DNA of 29,057 nucleotides from a bacterium (GCA_021163625.1 JAGGTS010000031.1:1-29057), one strand, 5' to 3'; positions 7,614 through 15,755 are shown, numbered from the stretch's first letter. Numbers and translations are program-made. Notes: a model not told the origin generated them from the letters alone.

Positions 7614-8276
7614 ATGAAAGCAAAGGTTTACAATCAAAATGGAAAGGAAGTAGAAGAGATAGATTTGCCAAAACAGATTTTTGGGGTCAAAATGAACCAG
7701 GATTTAGTGCATCAGGTTTTGGTTTCCCAGATGGCAAATAAAAGGCAGCCTATTGCCCACACTAAAGACAGGTCAGAAGTTAGCGGCGGAGGGAAAAAAC
7801 CATGGAGGCAGAAAGGAACAGGCAGGGCAAGGCATGGCTCGATTCGTTCTCCGATATGGAAGGGGGGAGGAGTGGCGTTTGGCCCGACAAAAGAACGTAA
7901 TTTTAAGAAAATAATTCCAAAGAAAATGAACAAGAAAGCGATTGCGATGGCTTTATCTGAAAAGGCGAAAGATGGTTTATTAATTTTGGTGGACAAGGTG
8001 GAGCTTAAAAATTTTAAAACAAACGAGGTTGCTAAATTAGTGAGCACCCAAGCAGAAAAGATAGTGAAAGAAAAGATAAAGCCAAAAGAAAATAAGAATA
8101 AATTTTTGATTGTCGTCCCGAAATATGATAAAAACTTTTACAGAGCCTCAAGGAATATTCCTTACATTGGCATGGTTGAAGCGGTAAAATTAAGTTTACT
8201 TGATATAGTTTCTTATAAATATTTATTTTTTTTGAAGGATTCATTAAATGTGATAAAAGAAAGGCTTTTAAAGTGA
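7614..8276 (+). CDS. rplD: Large-subunit ribosomal protein uL4
   Basis: A 220-residue uL4, a 23S domain I binder whose long loop lines the peptide exit tunnel. The start at 7614 is set by the AAGGAG site and by the family beginning MKAKVYNQNG. The tunnel-loop signature is intact: SGGGKKPWRQKGTGRARHGS and SPIWKGGGVAFGP, followed by the KMNKKAIAMALSEK helix. E. coli uL4 represses its own operon by binding the S10 leader. Whether the hairpin before rplC has that role is unknown. Confidence 0.97.
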   Translation: MKAKVYNQNGKEVEEIDLPKQIFGVKMNQDLVHQVLVSQMANKRQPIAHTKDRSEVSGGGKKPWRQKGTGRARHGSIRSPIWKGGGVAFGPTKERNFKKIIPKKMNKKAIAMALSEKAKDGLLILVDKVELKNFKTNEVAKLVSTQAEKIVKEKIKPKENKNKFLIVVPKYDKNFYRASRNIPYIGMVEAVKLSLLDIVSYKYLFFLKDSLNVIKERLLK

Positions 8277-8288
8277 TAATAAGGGATT

Positions 8289-8807
8289 ATGAAAATTAGT
8301 TTTTTTAAAAAAAAGGATACAAAGGATAAAAAGGATAAAGAGGTAAAGGAAAAAGAAAAAGAAAAAGAAAAAGATAAGGAAAAAATTGGCAAGCCAGAGA
8401 AAAAAGAGACAAAAAAAGAGGTAAAATCTGCCAGAAAGGCTTCGGAAAAAGAAAAGGACGCGGAAGAATTAACAAAAGAAGTTGAAACTGGAAATGAAGC
8501 GCCAAAAAGGATGAAGAAAACAGTTATCTTGGCGCCATTAGTTTTGAAGTCTCCCCATATAAGCGAGAAAGCTGTTTCCCTTAGCCAAATTGGCCAGTAT
8601 GTTTTTAAAGTTTTGCCCGGCGCCAACAAGCAAAAAATAAAGAGAGCAATAGAGGAGATATATAAAGTTGATGTTTTGTCGGTAAGGATAGTTAAAATTC
8701 CAAGAAAGAAAAGACGCCTCGGCAGGACAACCGGTTGGAAAAGAGGTTATAAAAAGGCAATTGTGAGAATTAAAGAAGGACAGGAGATAGAGATATTGCC
8801 AAGATAA
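8289..8807 (+). CDS. rplW: Large-subunit ribosomal protein uL23 with charged N-terminal extension
   Basis: The uL23 domain occupies about residues 78-172: it starts at ILAPLVLKSPHISEKA, runs through YVFKVLPGANKQKIKRAIEE and contains the RNA-binding stretch KKRRLGRTTGWKRGYKKA. uL23 sits at the tunnel exit and docks trigger factor, SRP and the Sec translocon. Most family members are about 95-100 residues; this one is 172 because of a Lys/Glu repeat-like extension of about 75 residues, likely disordered or a single charged helix. The ATG at 8289 is the only good start upstream of the domain, and AAGGGA precedes it. Confidence 0.95.
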   Translation: MKISFFKKKDTKDKKDKEVKEKEKEKEKDKEKIGKPEKKETKKEVKSARKASEKEKDAEELTKEVETGNEAPKRMKKTVILAPLVLKSPHISEKAVSLSQIGQYVFKVLPGANKQKIKRAIEEIYKVDVLSVRIVKIPRKKRRLGRTTGWKRGYKKAIVRIKEGQEIEILPR

Positions 8808-8855
8808 TTATTTATTTAAAATGCAAATTAAGCGGTTCACTTTTTAAATGAAGAT

Positions 8856-9644
8856 ATGAAAAAAGAGAAAGACGTATTAACAAAAAAGAAACCAGAGAAG
8901 AGTTTGCTAGCGCCGTTAAAAAAGAGGGGTGGCAGGAATAGGGCTGGCAGAATTACGGTTCGGCACAGGGGAGGCGGAGCAAAAAGGCGTTATAGGCTGA
9001 TAGAATTTGGTCAAGAAAAGCAGGACCAGCCGGCAAAAGTAAAAGCTATAGAATACGACCCAAACAGAACAAGCTATATTGCCTTGATTTCTTATAACGA
9101 CGGGACAAAGAAATATATATTAGCGCCCCTCGGTTTAAAGCCGGGAGATGAAGTAGTTTTTTCCGAAAAAACGCCTGTTTCGCTCGGCAATAGGATGCGT
9201 TTGGAAAATATAGAACCGGGAACATTTATCCATAATATTGAACTTTTTCCGGATACGGGAGGAAAGTTGGCGAGAAGCGCAGGGACATACGCTCAGGTTT
9301 TAGCCCACGAAGGAAAATATACCCAGTTAAAGATGCCGTCAGGAGAGATAAGAAAAGTCCTTGGCAAATGCTTTGCTTCTATTGGCCAGCTTTCAAGGGC
9401 AGAGCATCGCTTTCAGAAAGACAGAAAAGCTGGCAATTCAAGGATGAAAGGCAGGAGGCCAAAGGTTAGAGGCTCCGCAATGAACCCTGTTGACCACCCG
9501 CATGGAGGAGGAGAAGGCAAAGCCCCGATTGGGTTAAAACATCCAAAAACCCCATGGGGGAAACCAGCTTTAGGCGTTAAAACAAGGAAGAAAAAGTGGA
9601 CAGATAAATTAATTATAAAAAGAAGAAAAAAGAAAAGAAGATAA
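8856..9644 (+). CDS. rplB: Large-subunit ribosomal protein uL2
   Basis: A 262-residue uL2, needed for subunit joining and for an active peptidyl-transferase centre. The N-terminal part carries GRNRAGRITVRHRGGGAKRR, the middle the SH3-like barrel, and the C-terminal part the family signature AMNPVDHPHGGGEGKAP with the conserved histidines, ending in a very basic tail (KRRKKKRR). It is slightly shorter than the E. coli protein at the N-terminus. It follows rplW after 48 bases and precedes rpsS by 69 bases. Confidence 0.98.
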   Translation: MKKEKDVLTKKKPEKSLLAPLKKRGGRNRAGRITVRHRGGGAKRRYRLIEFGQEKQDQPAKVKAIEYDPNRTSYIALISYNDGTKKYILAPLGLKPGDEVVFSEKTPVSLGNRMRLENIEPGTFIHNIELFPDTGGKLARSAGTYAQVLAHEGKYTQLKMPSGEIRKVLGKCFASIGQLSRAEHRFQKDRKAGNSRMKGRRPKVRGSAMNPVDHPHGGGEGKAPIGLKHPKTPWGKPALGVKTRKKKWTDKLIIKRRKKKRR

Positions 9645-9713
9645 TAAAACAGCGGTATCAAAAGGCAATAAATAAGCATTTAATTTATTGCCCAATTTAC
9701 TGCTTTTAAAAAA

Positions 9714-10007
9714 ATGGCAAGAAGTTTAAAAAAAGGTCCATACGTTGATAAAAAATTGTTAAAAAAGATTGCAAAGATAAAAAAGGATGAAGCGACTATT
9801 ATCAAAACTTGGAGTAGGGATTGCACTATTACCCCTGAAATGATTGGGTTTACCTTTGGCGTTTATAACGGAAAAGAGCATATTCCTGTTTATGTTACCG
9901 AAGATATGGTTGGGCATAAACTTGGCGAGTTTTCTCCAACAACAAAGTTTGTCAAACATGGCGGAAAAATGCAGAAACAACTTGAAAGAAAGGGCGCAAA
10001 AAGTTAA
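9714..10007 (+). CDS. rpsS: Small-subunit ribosomal protein uS19
   Basis: A 97-residue uS19 of the 30S head, which contacts uS13 and the 23S bridge. It opens with the family signature MARSLKKGPYVDKKLL and keeps TWSRDCTITPEMIG, the GHKLGEFSPT segment and the C-terminal KHGGK. Length is normal. An open frame at 9844-10041 overlaps its end in another phase and is not a gene. rplV follows after 42 bases. Confidence 0.97.
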   Translation: MARSLKKGPYVDKKLLKKIAKIKKDEATIIKTWSRDCTITPEMIGFTFGVYNGKEHIPVYVTEDMVGHKLGEFSPTTKFVKHGGKMQKQLERKGAKS

Positions 10008-10049
10008 TATATTTTTGTCTAAAACTAATTCCTTGAATTAAATAAATTT

Positions 10050-10532
10050 ATGAGCGTTTCTGTTAAATTAAAGCATTTAAGAATTTCTCCGAGGAAGGTA
10101 AGGCTCGTTGCGGATTTGATAAGGGGGAAAGATGTTAGCCAGGCAAAAAGCGTTTTGGATTTTACTGTTAAAAAATCGTCGCTTCACCTTAAAAAACTTT
10201 TGAATTCAGCCATTGCCGCGGCAAAAAACGACTTTTCTTTAGATGAAAAAGACCTTTATATTTCAAAAATTACTGTTGACGAAGGCCCAAGGCTTAAGAG
10301 ATGGAGAGCAAGGGCTAGGGGGAGAGCTGCAGAGATATTAAAGAGGACTTCCCACATCACTCTTGTTTTAGATAAAAAAGAAAAAGCGGATAAAAAAACT
10401 AAAAAGCATAAGAAGATGGAGCCAAGCCATAGGCAAGAAATCAGACAGAAAGAAAAGCTAAAGGAAAAAGCCGAACAAAAAAGCAGTAAATTGGTTGCCA
10501 GAAAAACTGGCAAGAAAGATAAAATTAGCTAA
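10050..10532 (+). CDS. rplV: Large-subunit ribosomal protein uL22 with Lys-rich tail
   Basis: uL22 spans about residues 1-112, with the N-terminal LKHLRISPRKVRLVADLIRG and the tunnel beta-hairpin ending GPRLKRWRARARGRAAEI, then the HITLVL strand. Its hairpin lines the exit tunnel, where macrolide-resistance changes map in other bacteria. About 48 extra residues follow, rich in Lys and Glu (KADKKTKKHKKMEPSHRQ onward), giving 160 residues against about 110 in E. coli. uL23 in the same operon has a similar kind of extension. Confidence 0.96.
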   Translation: MSVSVKLKHLRISPRKVRLVADLIRGKDVSQAKSVLDFTVKKSSLHLKKLLNSAIAAAKNDFSLDEKDLYISKITVDEGPRLKRWRARARGRAAEILKRTSHITLVLDKKEKADKKTKKHKKMEPSHRQEIRQKEKLKEKAEQKSSKLVARKTGKKDKIS

Positions 10533-10560
10533 ATAATTTTTAAAAGACAAATCGTTTAAT

Positions 10561-11217
10561 ATGTCACATAAAGTCCATCCTAAAATTTTCAGAGTAAAAG
10601 GCCCAGAAGACTGGCTTTCAAGAGGATTTTACCAGAAAAATCTTTCCAAATACTTGAAAGAGGATTTTTTAATAAGAAGCGTTTTAAAAAATAAGCTGAA
10701 GCAGGCATTAACCGAAGACATAGAAATTGAAAGGAACTCGTCAACTATAAAAATTATTATAAAAACGGCAAGGCCTGCCTTGGTAATTGGTCGTGGAGGC
10801 CAGGAAGTTGAAAAGCTAAAAAAAGAGATAGAAAAAGTTATTGAAAAAGCAAATCCGGAATTTAAGAAGGAGGGAAAGGATATAAAAATAGAAATACTGG
10901 AGATTAAAGCTCCATGGGCCAGCGCAAATCTTGCTGCCCAATGGGTTGCCTCCCAAATTGAGAAGAAAGTTCCCTATAGAAGAGTGCTAAAGATGGCTTT
11001 AAGGAAAATTATGGACCAGAAAGAGGTTAAAGGGGCAAGAATTGAGGTTTCGGGAAGGTTAAACGGCATTGAAATTGCAAGGAGTGAATGGTTAAGAGAG
11101 GGCAAGCTTCCAAGGCAGACGATGAGAGCAGTAATTGATTATGGGTTTTGCCAAGCCCATTGCACCTATGGGGTTATTGGCGTAAAGGTTTGGATTTACA
11201 AAGGCGAGAAATTTTAA
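10561..11217 (+). CDS. rpsC: Small-subunit ribosomal protein uS3
   Basis: A 218-residue uS3, which forms part of the mRNA entry channel and helicase activity of the 30S subunit. It begins MSHKVHPKIFRV, contains a type II KH domain with the GxxG loop in VIGRGGQEVEKL (75-86), and a C-terminal domain with GRLNGIEIARSEW and GVIGVKVWIYKGE. Length is normal. It follows rplV by 28 bases and precedes rplP by 24 bases. Confidence 0.98.
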   Translation: MSHKVHPKIFRVKGPEDWLSRGFYQKNLSKYLKEDFLIRSVLKNKLKQALTEDIEIERNSSTIKIIIKTARPALVIGRGGQEVEKLKKEIEKVIEKANPEFKKEGKDIKIEILEIKAPWASANLAAQWVASQIEKKVPYRRVLKMALRKIMDQKEVKGARIEVSGRLNGIEIARSEWLREGKLPRQTMRAVIDYGFCQAHCTYGVIGVKVWIYKGEKF

Positions 11218-11241
11218 ATAAAAAATAACGATTAATTATAT

Positions 11242-11646
11242 ATGCTTGAGCCAAAGAAAATGAAATATCGCAAATGGCGTAAACAGCCAAGCAAAGGAGT
11301 TGAATCAAGAGGGGCAAGAATTGCTTTTGGCAGTTTTGGATTAAAATCGCTTGGCACGAGATGGATTAAGGCTTCCCAAATTGAAGCTGCAAGAAGAGTA
11401 ATAGTGAGAACTTTAAAAAGGAAGGGAAAGCTTTGGATTAGAATTTTCCCTTATAAGCCGATTACTTCTAAGGGGAGCGAAGTTCCTATGGGCGGAGGCA
11501 AAGGAAGCGTTTCTTATTATGTTTTTCCGATAAGGCCGGGCAGAATTATCTTTGAACTTGATGGAGTTGCCGAAGATATAGCCAAAAAAGCGCTCGAAAA
11601 AGCTTCTGACAAATTGCCGATTAAAACAAAGTTTGTTAAAAAATAG
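11242..11646 (+). CDS. rplP: Large-subunit ribosomal protein uL16
   Basis: A 134-residue uL16, which helps position the A-site tRNA and organise the peptidyl-transferase region. It starts MLEPKKMKYRKW and keeps GSFGLKSLGTRWI and the GGGKGSVSYYVFPIRPG loop. In E. coli this loop reads RMGKGKG with Arg81 hydroxylated by RoxA/YcfD; here it reads PMGGGKG, so the modified arginine is a proline. The rest of the protein is standard. Confidence 0.97.
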   Translation: MLEPKKMKYRKWRKQPSKGVESRGARIAFGSFGLKSLGTRWIKASQIEAARRVIVRTLKRKGKLWIRIFPYKPITSKGSEVPMGGGKGSVSYYVFPIRPGRIIFELDGVAEDIAKKALEKASDKLPIKTKFVKK

Positions 11647-11679
11647 GACTATAATTTATTATATTATTTTGCATTGCAT

Positions 11680-11916
11680 ATGAAAAAGAGAGATAAAATT
11701 AAAGATTTTTTCCAAATGACGCCGGGTGAACTTGAAATCTTATTGAGAGAGAAACGGGAAAAATTGAGGCAGTTTAGGTTTGATTTAGCCTCTGGCAAGG
11801 TTAAGGATGTAAGCCAGATTAGGGAAGCAAGAAAGGATATTGCAAGAATAATTACAATTTTAAAAGCTAAAAAGAGCCAAAATTCTTTAAAGGAAAAGGC
11901 GGGAAAAAAAGATTAA
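11680..11916 (+). CDS. rpmC: Large-subunit ribosomal protein uL29
   Basis: A 78-residue uL29, a two-helix protein at the tunnel exit beside uL23. The ATG at 11680 is preferred over an in-frame TTG at 11674. The recognisable part is the second helix signature LRQFRFDLASGKVKDVSQIR with EARKDIARI, which matches the family LRFQLATGQL...RxxRRDIARI pattern. A Lys-rich C-terminal tail follows. It is followed after 17 bases by rpsQ, the normal order. Confidence 0.94.
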   Translation: MKKRDKIKDFFQMTPGELEILLREKREKLRQFRFDLASGKVKDVSQIREARKDIARIITILKAKKSQNSLKEKAGKKD

Positions 11917-11933
11917 ATATAAATTAAAAGACT

Positions 11934-12167
11934 ATGCCAAAAAAACAGCTAATAGGAGAAGTGGTTTCAAATAAAATGCAAAAAACAGTTGTTGTTAGGG
12001 TTGCGAGAATAAAGGAACACAAGAAATACAAGAAGCGATATAAAGTTTACAAAAAATACAAAGCCCATACAGGCGACCAAAGCTATAGTTTGGGTGACAA
12101 GGTTTTGATTATGGAACATAGGCCAATTTCAAAAGAAAAACGCTGGATAGTTGTTAAAAAAATTTAG
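11934..12167 (+). CDS. rpsQ: Small-subunit ribosomal protein uS17
   Basis: A 77-residue uS17, an OB-fold protein that binds the 5' domain of 16S rRNA. The signature GEVVSNKMQKTVVVRV (8-23) is followed by the basic KKYKKRYKVYKKYKAH loop, and the GDKVLIMEHRPISKEKRW segment ends the barrel. Length is slightly short but complete. Standard position between rpmC and rplN. Confidence 0.97.
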   Translation: MPKKQLIGEVVSNKMQKTVVVRVARIKEHKKYKKRYKVYKKYKAHTGDQSYSLGDKVLIMEHRPISKEKRWIVVKKI

Positions 12168-12205
12168 GCAATTAGCAAAATAAAGTTAAGGCAATAAAAG
12201 GAAAT

Positions 12206-12577
12206 ATGATTCAAAGGCAAACAATGTTAAATGTTGCAGATAACAGCGGGGCAAAAGTTGTCCAATGCATAAATATTCTTGGAGGCACTAAAAAACATTA
12301 TGCTAGAATTGGCGATATTATTGTTGTTGCTGTCAAAAAAGCAAGGCCCAGAAAAGACATCAAACTGCATGATGTTGTTAAAGCAGTAGTAGTTAGGCAA
12401 AAACAGCCATACAGAAGAAAAGACGGAACTTATATTAGGTTTGACGACAACGCTTGTTGCATTTTAGTTCAAGACAAGAAGCTTCCGAAAGGGAACAGGA
12501 TTTTAGGCCCTATTCCGCGTGAGCTTAAAGAAAAAGGATTTGAAAAAATAGTGACTTTGGCAAAAGACATAGTTTAA
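12206..12577 (+). CDS. rplN: Large-subunit ribosomal protein uL14
   Basis: A 123-residue uL14, which forms an intersubunit bridge and is the docking site of RsfS. It begins MIQRQTMLNVADNSGAKVVQ and carries GDIIVVAVKKARP, the basic loop VVRQKQPYRRKDGTYIRFDDNA (given here in part) and the C-terminal GPIPRELKEKGFEKIVTLA. Length is exactly that of the family. AAGGAA precedes the ATG closely. Confidence 0.98.
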   Translation: MIQRQTMLNVADNSGAKVVQCINILGGTKKHYARIGDIIVVAVKKARPRKDIKLHDVVKAVVVRQKQPYRRKDGTYIRFDDNACCILVQDKKLPKGNRILGPIPRELKEKGFEKIVTLAKDIV

Positions 12578-12602
12578 TATAGTTTATAATTTTGCAATAT
12601 TT

Positions 12603-12935
12603 ATGAAGATAAAAAAAGGCGACCAAGTTTTAGTGATAAAGGGAAAAGACAGAGGCAAGAAAGGAAAAGTTTTGCGGAGTTTTCCAAAGGAAAACCGTGT
12701 TTTGGTTGAGGGAATAAATATTAGAAAGGTGCATAAGAAGCCAAAAAGGGAGGGGGAAAAGGGTCAGATTGTTGAAGTTGCTTTGCCTATTTATGTTTCA
12801 AAGGTAAAGCTGATTTGTCCGAGATGCGGACAGCCGGCGAGAGTTGGGTTTAAAGATTTTTCAAAGACGAAAGCAAAAGAAAAAATGCCAAGGTCAAAGG
12901 TCAGAGTTTGCAAAAAATGCGGCCAGGAAATTTAA
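12603..12935 (+). CDS. rplX: Large-subunit ribosomal protein uL24
   Basis: A 110-residue uL24, an initiator of 50S assembly near the tunnel exit. The KOW motif lies at the N-terminus (KGDQVLVIKGKDRGKKGKVL, about 5-24), followed by NIRKVHKKP. The C-terminal half has two CxxC pairs (C72/C75 and C103/C106) that should bind zinc, as in many bacterial uL24 proteins. It is 25 bases after rplN and 15 bases before rplE. Confidence 0.97.
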   Translation: MKIKKGDQVLVIKGKDRGKKGKVLRSFPKENRVLVEGINIRKVHKKPKREGEKGQIVEVALPIYVSKVKLICPRCGQPARVGFKDFSKTKAKEKMPRSKVRVCKKCGQEI

Positions 12936-12950
12936 AGTATTTGTGCTTTT

Positions 12951-13505
12951 ATGTTAAGACTTAAAGAAAAATATAAGAATGAAGTAGCTAAAAAACTGCA
13001 GGAAAAATTTGGCTATAAAAACAAAGCAGCTGTCCCTTTCGTGGAGAAGGTTGTGGTAAATAGCGGTTTTGGCAAAATAGTAGCCGGCAAAGATTCTTCA
13101 GAGAGAAAGAAAATTATAGACAACATTATGAACTCTTTAAGTTTAATTACCGGCCAAAAACCTTCTTTGAGGAAAGCAAGAAAATCGATTTCCAGTTTTA
13201 AATTAAGGAAAGGCCTGCCAATAGGGGCAAAGGTTACTTTAAGGGGACAAAGGATGTATGATTTTATGGAAAAGCTTATTTTGCTTGTTTTGCCCAGAGT
13301 GAGGGATTTTAGGGGAATTGAGCCAGGCAAAGTGGATGAAAATGGGAATTTGACAATAGGCTTTAGGGAGTCTATGCCGTTCCCAGAGTTGAGTTTTGAA
13401 AAAGAAAAGAGTATTTTTAGTTTGGAGGTGACTGTTGTTACAAAAGCAAGAACAAGGGAAGAGGCTTTAGCTTTGCTAAGGTTGCTTGGTTTTCCAATAA
13501 AATAA
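12951..13505 (+). CDS. rplE: Large-subunit ribosomal protein uL5
   Basis: A 184-residue uL5, which holds 5S rRNA in the central protuberance and contacts P-site tRNA. The conserved VEKVVVNSGFGK, ITGQKPSLRKARKSISSFKLRKG (in part), GAKVTLRGQRMYDFMEKL and PRVRDFRG stretches are present, with an intact C-terminal ALALLRLLGFPIK. Length is normal and it sits in standard order before rpsZ (11-base gap). Confidence 0.98.
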   Translation: MLRLKEKYKNEVAKKLQEKFGYKNKAAVPFVEKVVVNSGFGKIVAGKDSSERKKIIDNIMNSLSLITGQKPSLRKARKSISSFKLRKGLPIGAKVTLRGQRMYDFMEKLILLVLPRVRDFRGIEPGKVDENGNLTIGFRESMPFPELSFEKEKSIFSLEVTVVTKARTREEALALLRLLGFPIK

Positions 13506-13516
13506 TAAAGTAGAAA

Positions 13517-13702
13517 ATGGCAAAAAAATCACAAATTGCAAAATCACAAAAAAAGCAAAAGTACAGCACCAGAAAGGTGAATAGATGTTTTAGGTGCGGT
13601 CGGAGCAAGGGTTATTTAAGCAAATTTGGCTTATGTAGAATATGTTTTCGGGAGATGGCAAATAAAGGGGAAATCCCCGGCGTTAAAAAGTCTTCGTGGT
13701 AA
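13517..13702 (+). CDS. rpsZ: Small-subunit ribosomal protein uS14, zinc-binding form
   Basis: A 61-residue uS14 of the short, zinc-binding type. The ligands are C24/C27 and C40/C43 in RCFRCGR and LCRICFRE, and the family ending GEIPGVKKSSW is intact. It is part of the 30S head. The short Cys4 form is the ancestral one and is found in Firmicutes, Actinobacteria and CPR; a long Cys-free paralogue is not seen in this window. Confidence 0.97.
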   Translation: MAKKSQIAKSQKKQKYSTRKVNRCFRCGRSKGYLSKFGLCRICFREMANKGEIPGVKKSSW

Positions 13703-13740
13703 TTTTGAAAATAAAGCTAAAAATTTGAAATTTTAAATCT

Positions 13741-14133
13741 ATGTCAGACCCAATCGCGGATATGTTAAACAGGATAATAAACGCCCAAGCTGTTTCAAAG
13801 CCGATAGTTGAAATTCCTTTTTCTATTGTTAAATTTAGGATAGCGGAGATTTTGAACGAAAAAGGTTTTATATTGGATTTTAAGAAAAGAATAAAGAAAA
13901 GGAAAAAATATTTGATTGTTATTTTAAAATACTTAGAAGGCAATAGGCCAGCCATATCAGGATTTAAAAGAGTTTCAAAACCGGGGCAGAGGATTTATAA
14001 GAAAGCAAAGGAAATAAAGCCGGTAAAAAACGGCTACGGATTATCTATAATCTCTACCTCAAAAGGGATTGTGGATGACAGCTTGGCAAGGAAGCAAAAA
14101 CTTGGCGGGGAAGTGATTTGTGAAGTTTGGTGA
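13741..14133 (+). CDS. rpsH: Small-subunit ribosomal protein uS8
   Basis: A 130-residue uS8, a central 30S assembly protein that in E. coli also represses the spc operon. It begins MSDPIADMLNRIINA and contains PISGFKRVSKPGQRIY (about 77-92) and the C-terminal signature GLSIISTSKGIVDD with ARKQKLGGEVICEVW. Length is normal. It ends with TGG TGA, again showing TGA as a stop. rplF follows after 53 bases. Confidence 0.98.
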   Translation: MSDPIADMLNRIINAQAVSKPIVEIPFSIVKFRIAEILNEKGFILDFKKRIKKRKKYLIVILKYLEGNRPAISGFKRVSKPGQRIYKKAKEIKPVKNGYGLSIISTSKGIVDDSLARKQKLGGEVICEVW

Positions 14134-14186
14134 TTAAATATTGGTCGGACAGCAAAAAATATTTTTAGAAATAGCTTTAATTTTTT

Positions 14187-14735
14187 ATGTCAAGAATAGG
14201 GAAAAAGCCAATTTTAATTCCAGAAGGGACAGAGGTTGAGATAAAAGACAGAGTTGTCTTTTTTAAGGGGCCAAAAGGAAATTTGTCTCAATCTATCCCA
14301 GAAGGCATCGGCGTAAAAAAGGAAGAGGCAAAGCTTTTGGTGTTTTTAGAAAGGAAAAACAAAAACACGCCGGCTCTTTGGGGCCTTACAAGAGCGCTTT
14401 TGCAGAATTGTGTTGATGGGGTGAACAAAGGCTTTGAAAAAAAACTTGAAATGGTCGGTATTGGCTACAGGGCAAAAAAAGAGGGCGAGAATATTTTAAA
14501 TTTGGAAGTTGGTTTTTCTCACCCAATCAAGCTTGAAATACCAAAAGGGCTGGATGTTTCTTTAGAAAAAAATATTATTGCTATTTTTGGCATAGACAAG
14601 CAGAAAGTTGGAGAGTTTGCCGCAAAGATAAGGAAAATAAGGCCGCCAGAGCCGTATAAGGGAAAGGGAATCAGGTATTTGGGCGAAAGAATAAGAAGAA
14701 AGGAAGGGAAGAAGGCGGCAGGAGCAACAACTTAA
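14187..14735 (+). CDS. rplF: Large-subunit ribosomal protein uL6
   Basis: A 182-residue uL6 near the factor-binding site of the 50S subunit. It begins MSRIGKKPILIPEGTEVEI, has the two repeated domains, and keeps KKLEMVGIGYRAKKEGE and the C-terminal RPPEPYKGKGIRYLGERIRRKEGKKA signature (in part). Length is slightly above that of E. coli because of a short tail ending AAGATT. It is followed after 23 bases by rplR. Confidence 0.98.
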   Translation: MSRIGKKPILIPEGTEVEIKDRVVFFKGPKGNLSQSIPEGIGVKKEEAKLLVFLERKNKNTPALWGLTRALLQNCVDGVNKGFEKKLEMVGIGYRAKKEGENILNLEVGFSHPIKLEIPKGLDVSLEKNIIAIFGIDKQKVGEFAAKIRKIRPPEPYKGKGIRYLGERIRRKEGKKAAGATT

Positions 14736-14758
14736 CTTTATAAATAAACTCAAAAGTT

Positions 14759-15187
14759 ATGACAAAAGCAACAAGAAAACAGGCAAGAGCTATAAGGCAT
14801 AAGAGAATAAGGGCAAGAATTTATGGCAGGCCGAATGTCCCGAGGCTTTGCGTTTTTAGGTCTTTAAAGCACATTTATGCCCAAATTATAGATGATGAAA
14901 ATAATGCAGTTTTGCTGGCAGCAAGTGACTTTGAGATAAAAGAGAAACCAAAATCTGCCAAGCAGCCCTTAAAGCAAGGCGTTAAAGCAGAAAAGCGCCC
15001 TAAAAAGGTCGATTCAAAAGCGCTTGCTTCAAAAACCGGTGTTTCTTTTCAAGTCGGTAAGCTTATTGCTAAAAAGGCGGCTGCAAAAAAAATAACCAAA
15101 GTAGTTTTTGATAGGGCTGGCTATAAATACCATGGCAGGGTAAAAGCATTAGCCCAAGGGGCGAGGGAAGGCGGTTTAATTTTTTAA
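14759..15187 (+). CDS. rplR: Large-subunit ribosomal protein uL18 with internal Lys-rich insert
   Basis: uL18 binds 5S rRNA with uL5. It begins with a basic helix (KATRKQARAIRHKRIRARI), then GRPNVPRLCVFRSLKHIYAQIIDDE and, at the end, KVVFDRAGYKYHGRVKALAQGAREGGL (in part). At 142 residues it is about 22 longer than usual. The extra residues form a Lys-rich insert around 59-85 (KEKPKSAKQPLKQGVKAEK) where other uL18 proteins have a short turn. The rpsE start follows after only 4 bases. Confidence 0.96.
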   Translation: MTKATRKQARAIRHKRIRARIYGRPNVPRLCVFRSLKHIYAQIIDDENNAVLLAASDFEIKEKPKSAKQPLKQGVKAEKRPKKVDSKALASKTGVSFQVGKLIAKKAAAKKITKVVFDRAGYKYHGRVKALAQGAREGGLIF

Positions 15188-15191
15188 AAAT

Positions 15192-15737
15192 ATGTTAAGA
15201 AAAAACAGAAATTTCAAAAGGAACGAAAAAAAAGAGTTTGATTCAAGGCTTTTGGATTTGGCAAGGGTGACAAGGGTAACTGCGGGAGGGAAAAGGCTTA
15301 GCTTCAGGGCAGTTATCGTTTCTGGAAATAAAAAAGGGAAGATAGGCGTTGGCGTTGCAAAAGGGAGAGATGTTGCAATTGCCATTGAAAAAGCGACAAG
15401 GGCAGCTCAAAAAAATATGATAGAGGTTCCTGTTTTACAAGAAACAATACCTCACCAAGTAGATGCAAAGTATAGCTCTGCCTATCTTATTTTAAGGCCT
15501 CAAGCAAAAGGCAGAGGGCTGGTTGCAGGCGGCGCAGTGAGGACGATTTGCGAACTGGCTGGCATTAAAAATATTTCTTCTAAATTGATATCAAAATCAA
15601 GAAATAAGCTTAACATAGCCAGAGCGACGATAAAAGCTTTATTGAAATTAAGGCCTGCTGTTGATAAAAAGAAAGAAGATTTGCCAAAAAAAGAAACAAA
15701 AGAAGAAAAGGTGCAAAAAAGCAAAGACGCATCATAA
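15192..15737 (+). CDS. rpsE: Small-subunit ribosomal protein uS5
   Basis: A 181-residue uS5, important for decoding accuracy and mRNA entry. The dsRBD-like N-terminal half is RVTRVTAGGKRLSFRAVIV with GNKKGKIGVGVAKGRDV, and the C-terminal half holds GRGLVAGGAVRTICELAGI and KSRNKLNIARATIKAL. A Lys/Glu-rich tail of about 25 residues (from KKKEDLPKKE) extends the C-terminus. In many bacteria rpmD (uL30) comes next; here rplO follows after 18 bases with no room for it. Confidence 0.97.
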   Translation: MLRKNRNFKRNEKKEFDSRLLDLARVTRVTAGGKRLSFRAVIVSGNKKGKIGVGVAKGRDVAIAIEKATRAAQKNMIEVPVLQETIPHQVDAKYSSAYLILRPQAKGRGLVAGGAVRTICELAGIKNISSKLISKSRNKLNIARATIKALLKLRPAVDKKKEDLPKKETKEEKVQKSKDAS

Positions 15738-15755
15738 ATATTTTTAATTTTTAAA

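Noticed and set aside
9844..10041. Extra small gene overlapping rpsS
   Set aside because: It lies almost wholly inside rpsS in another frame, has no recognisable domain and no ribosome-binding site.
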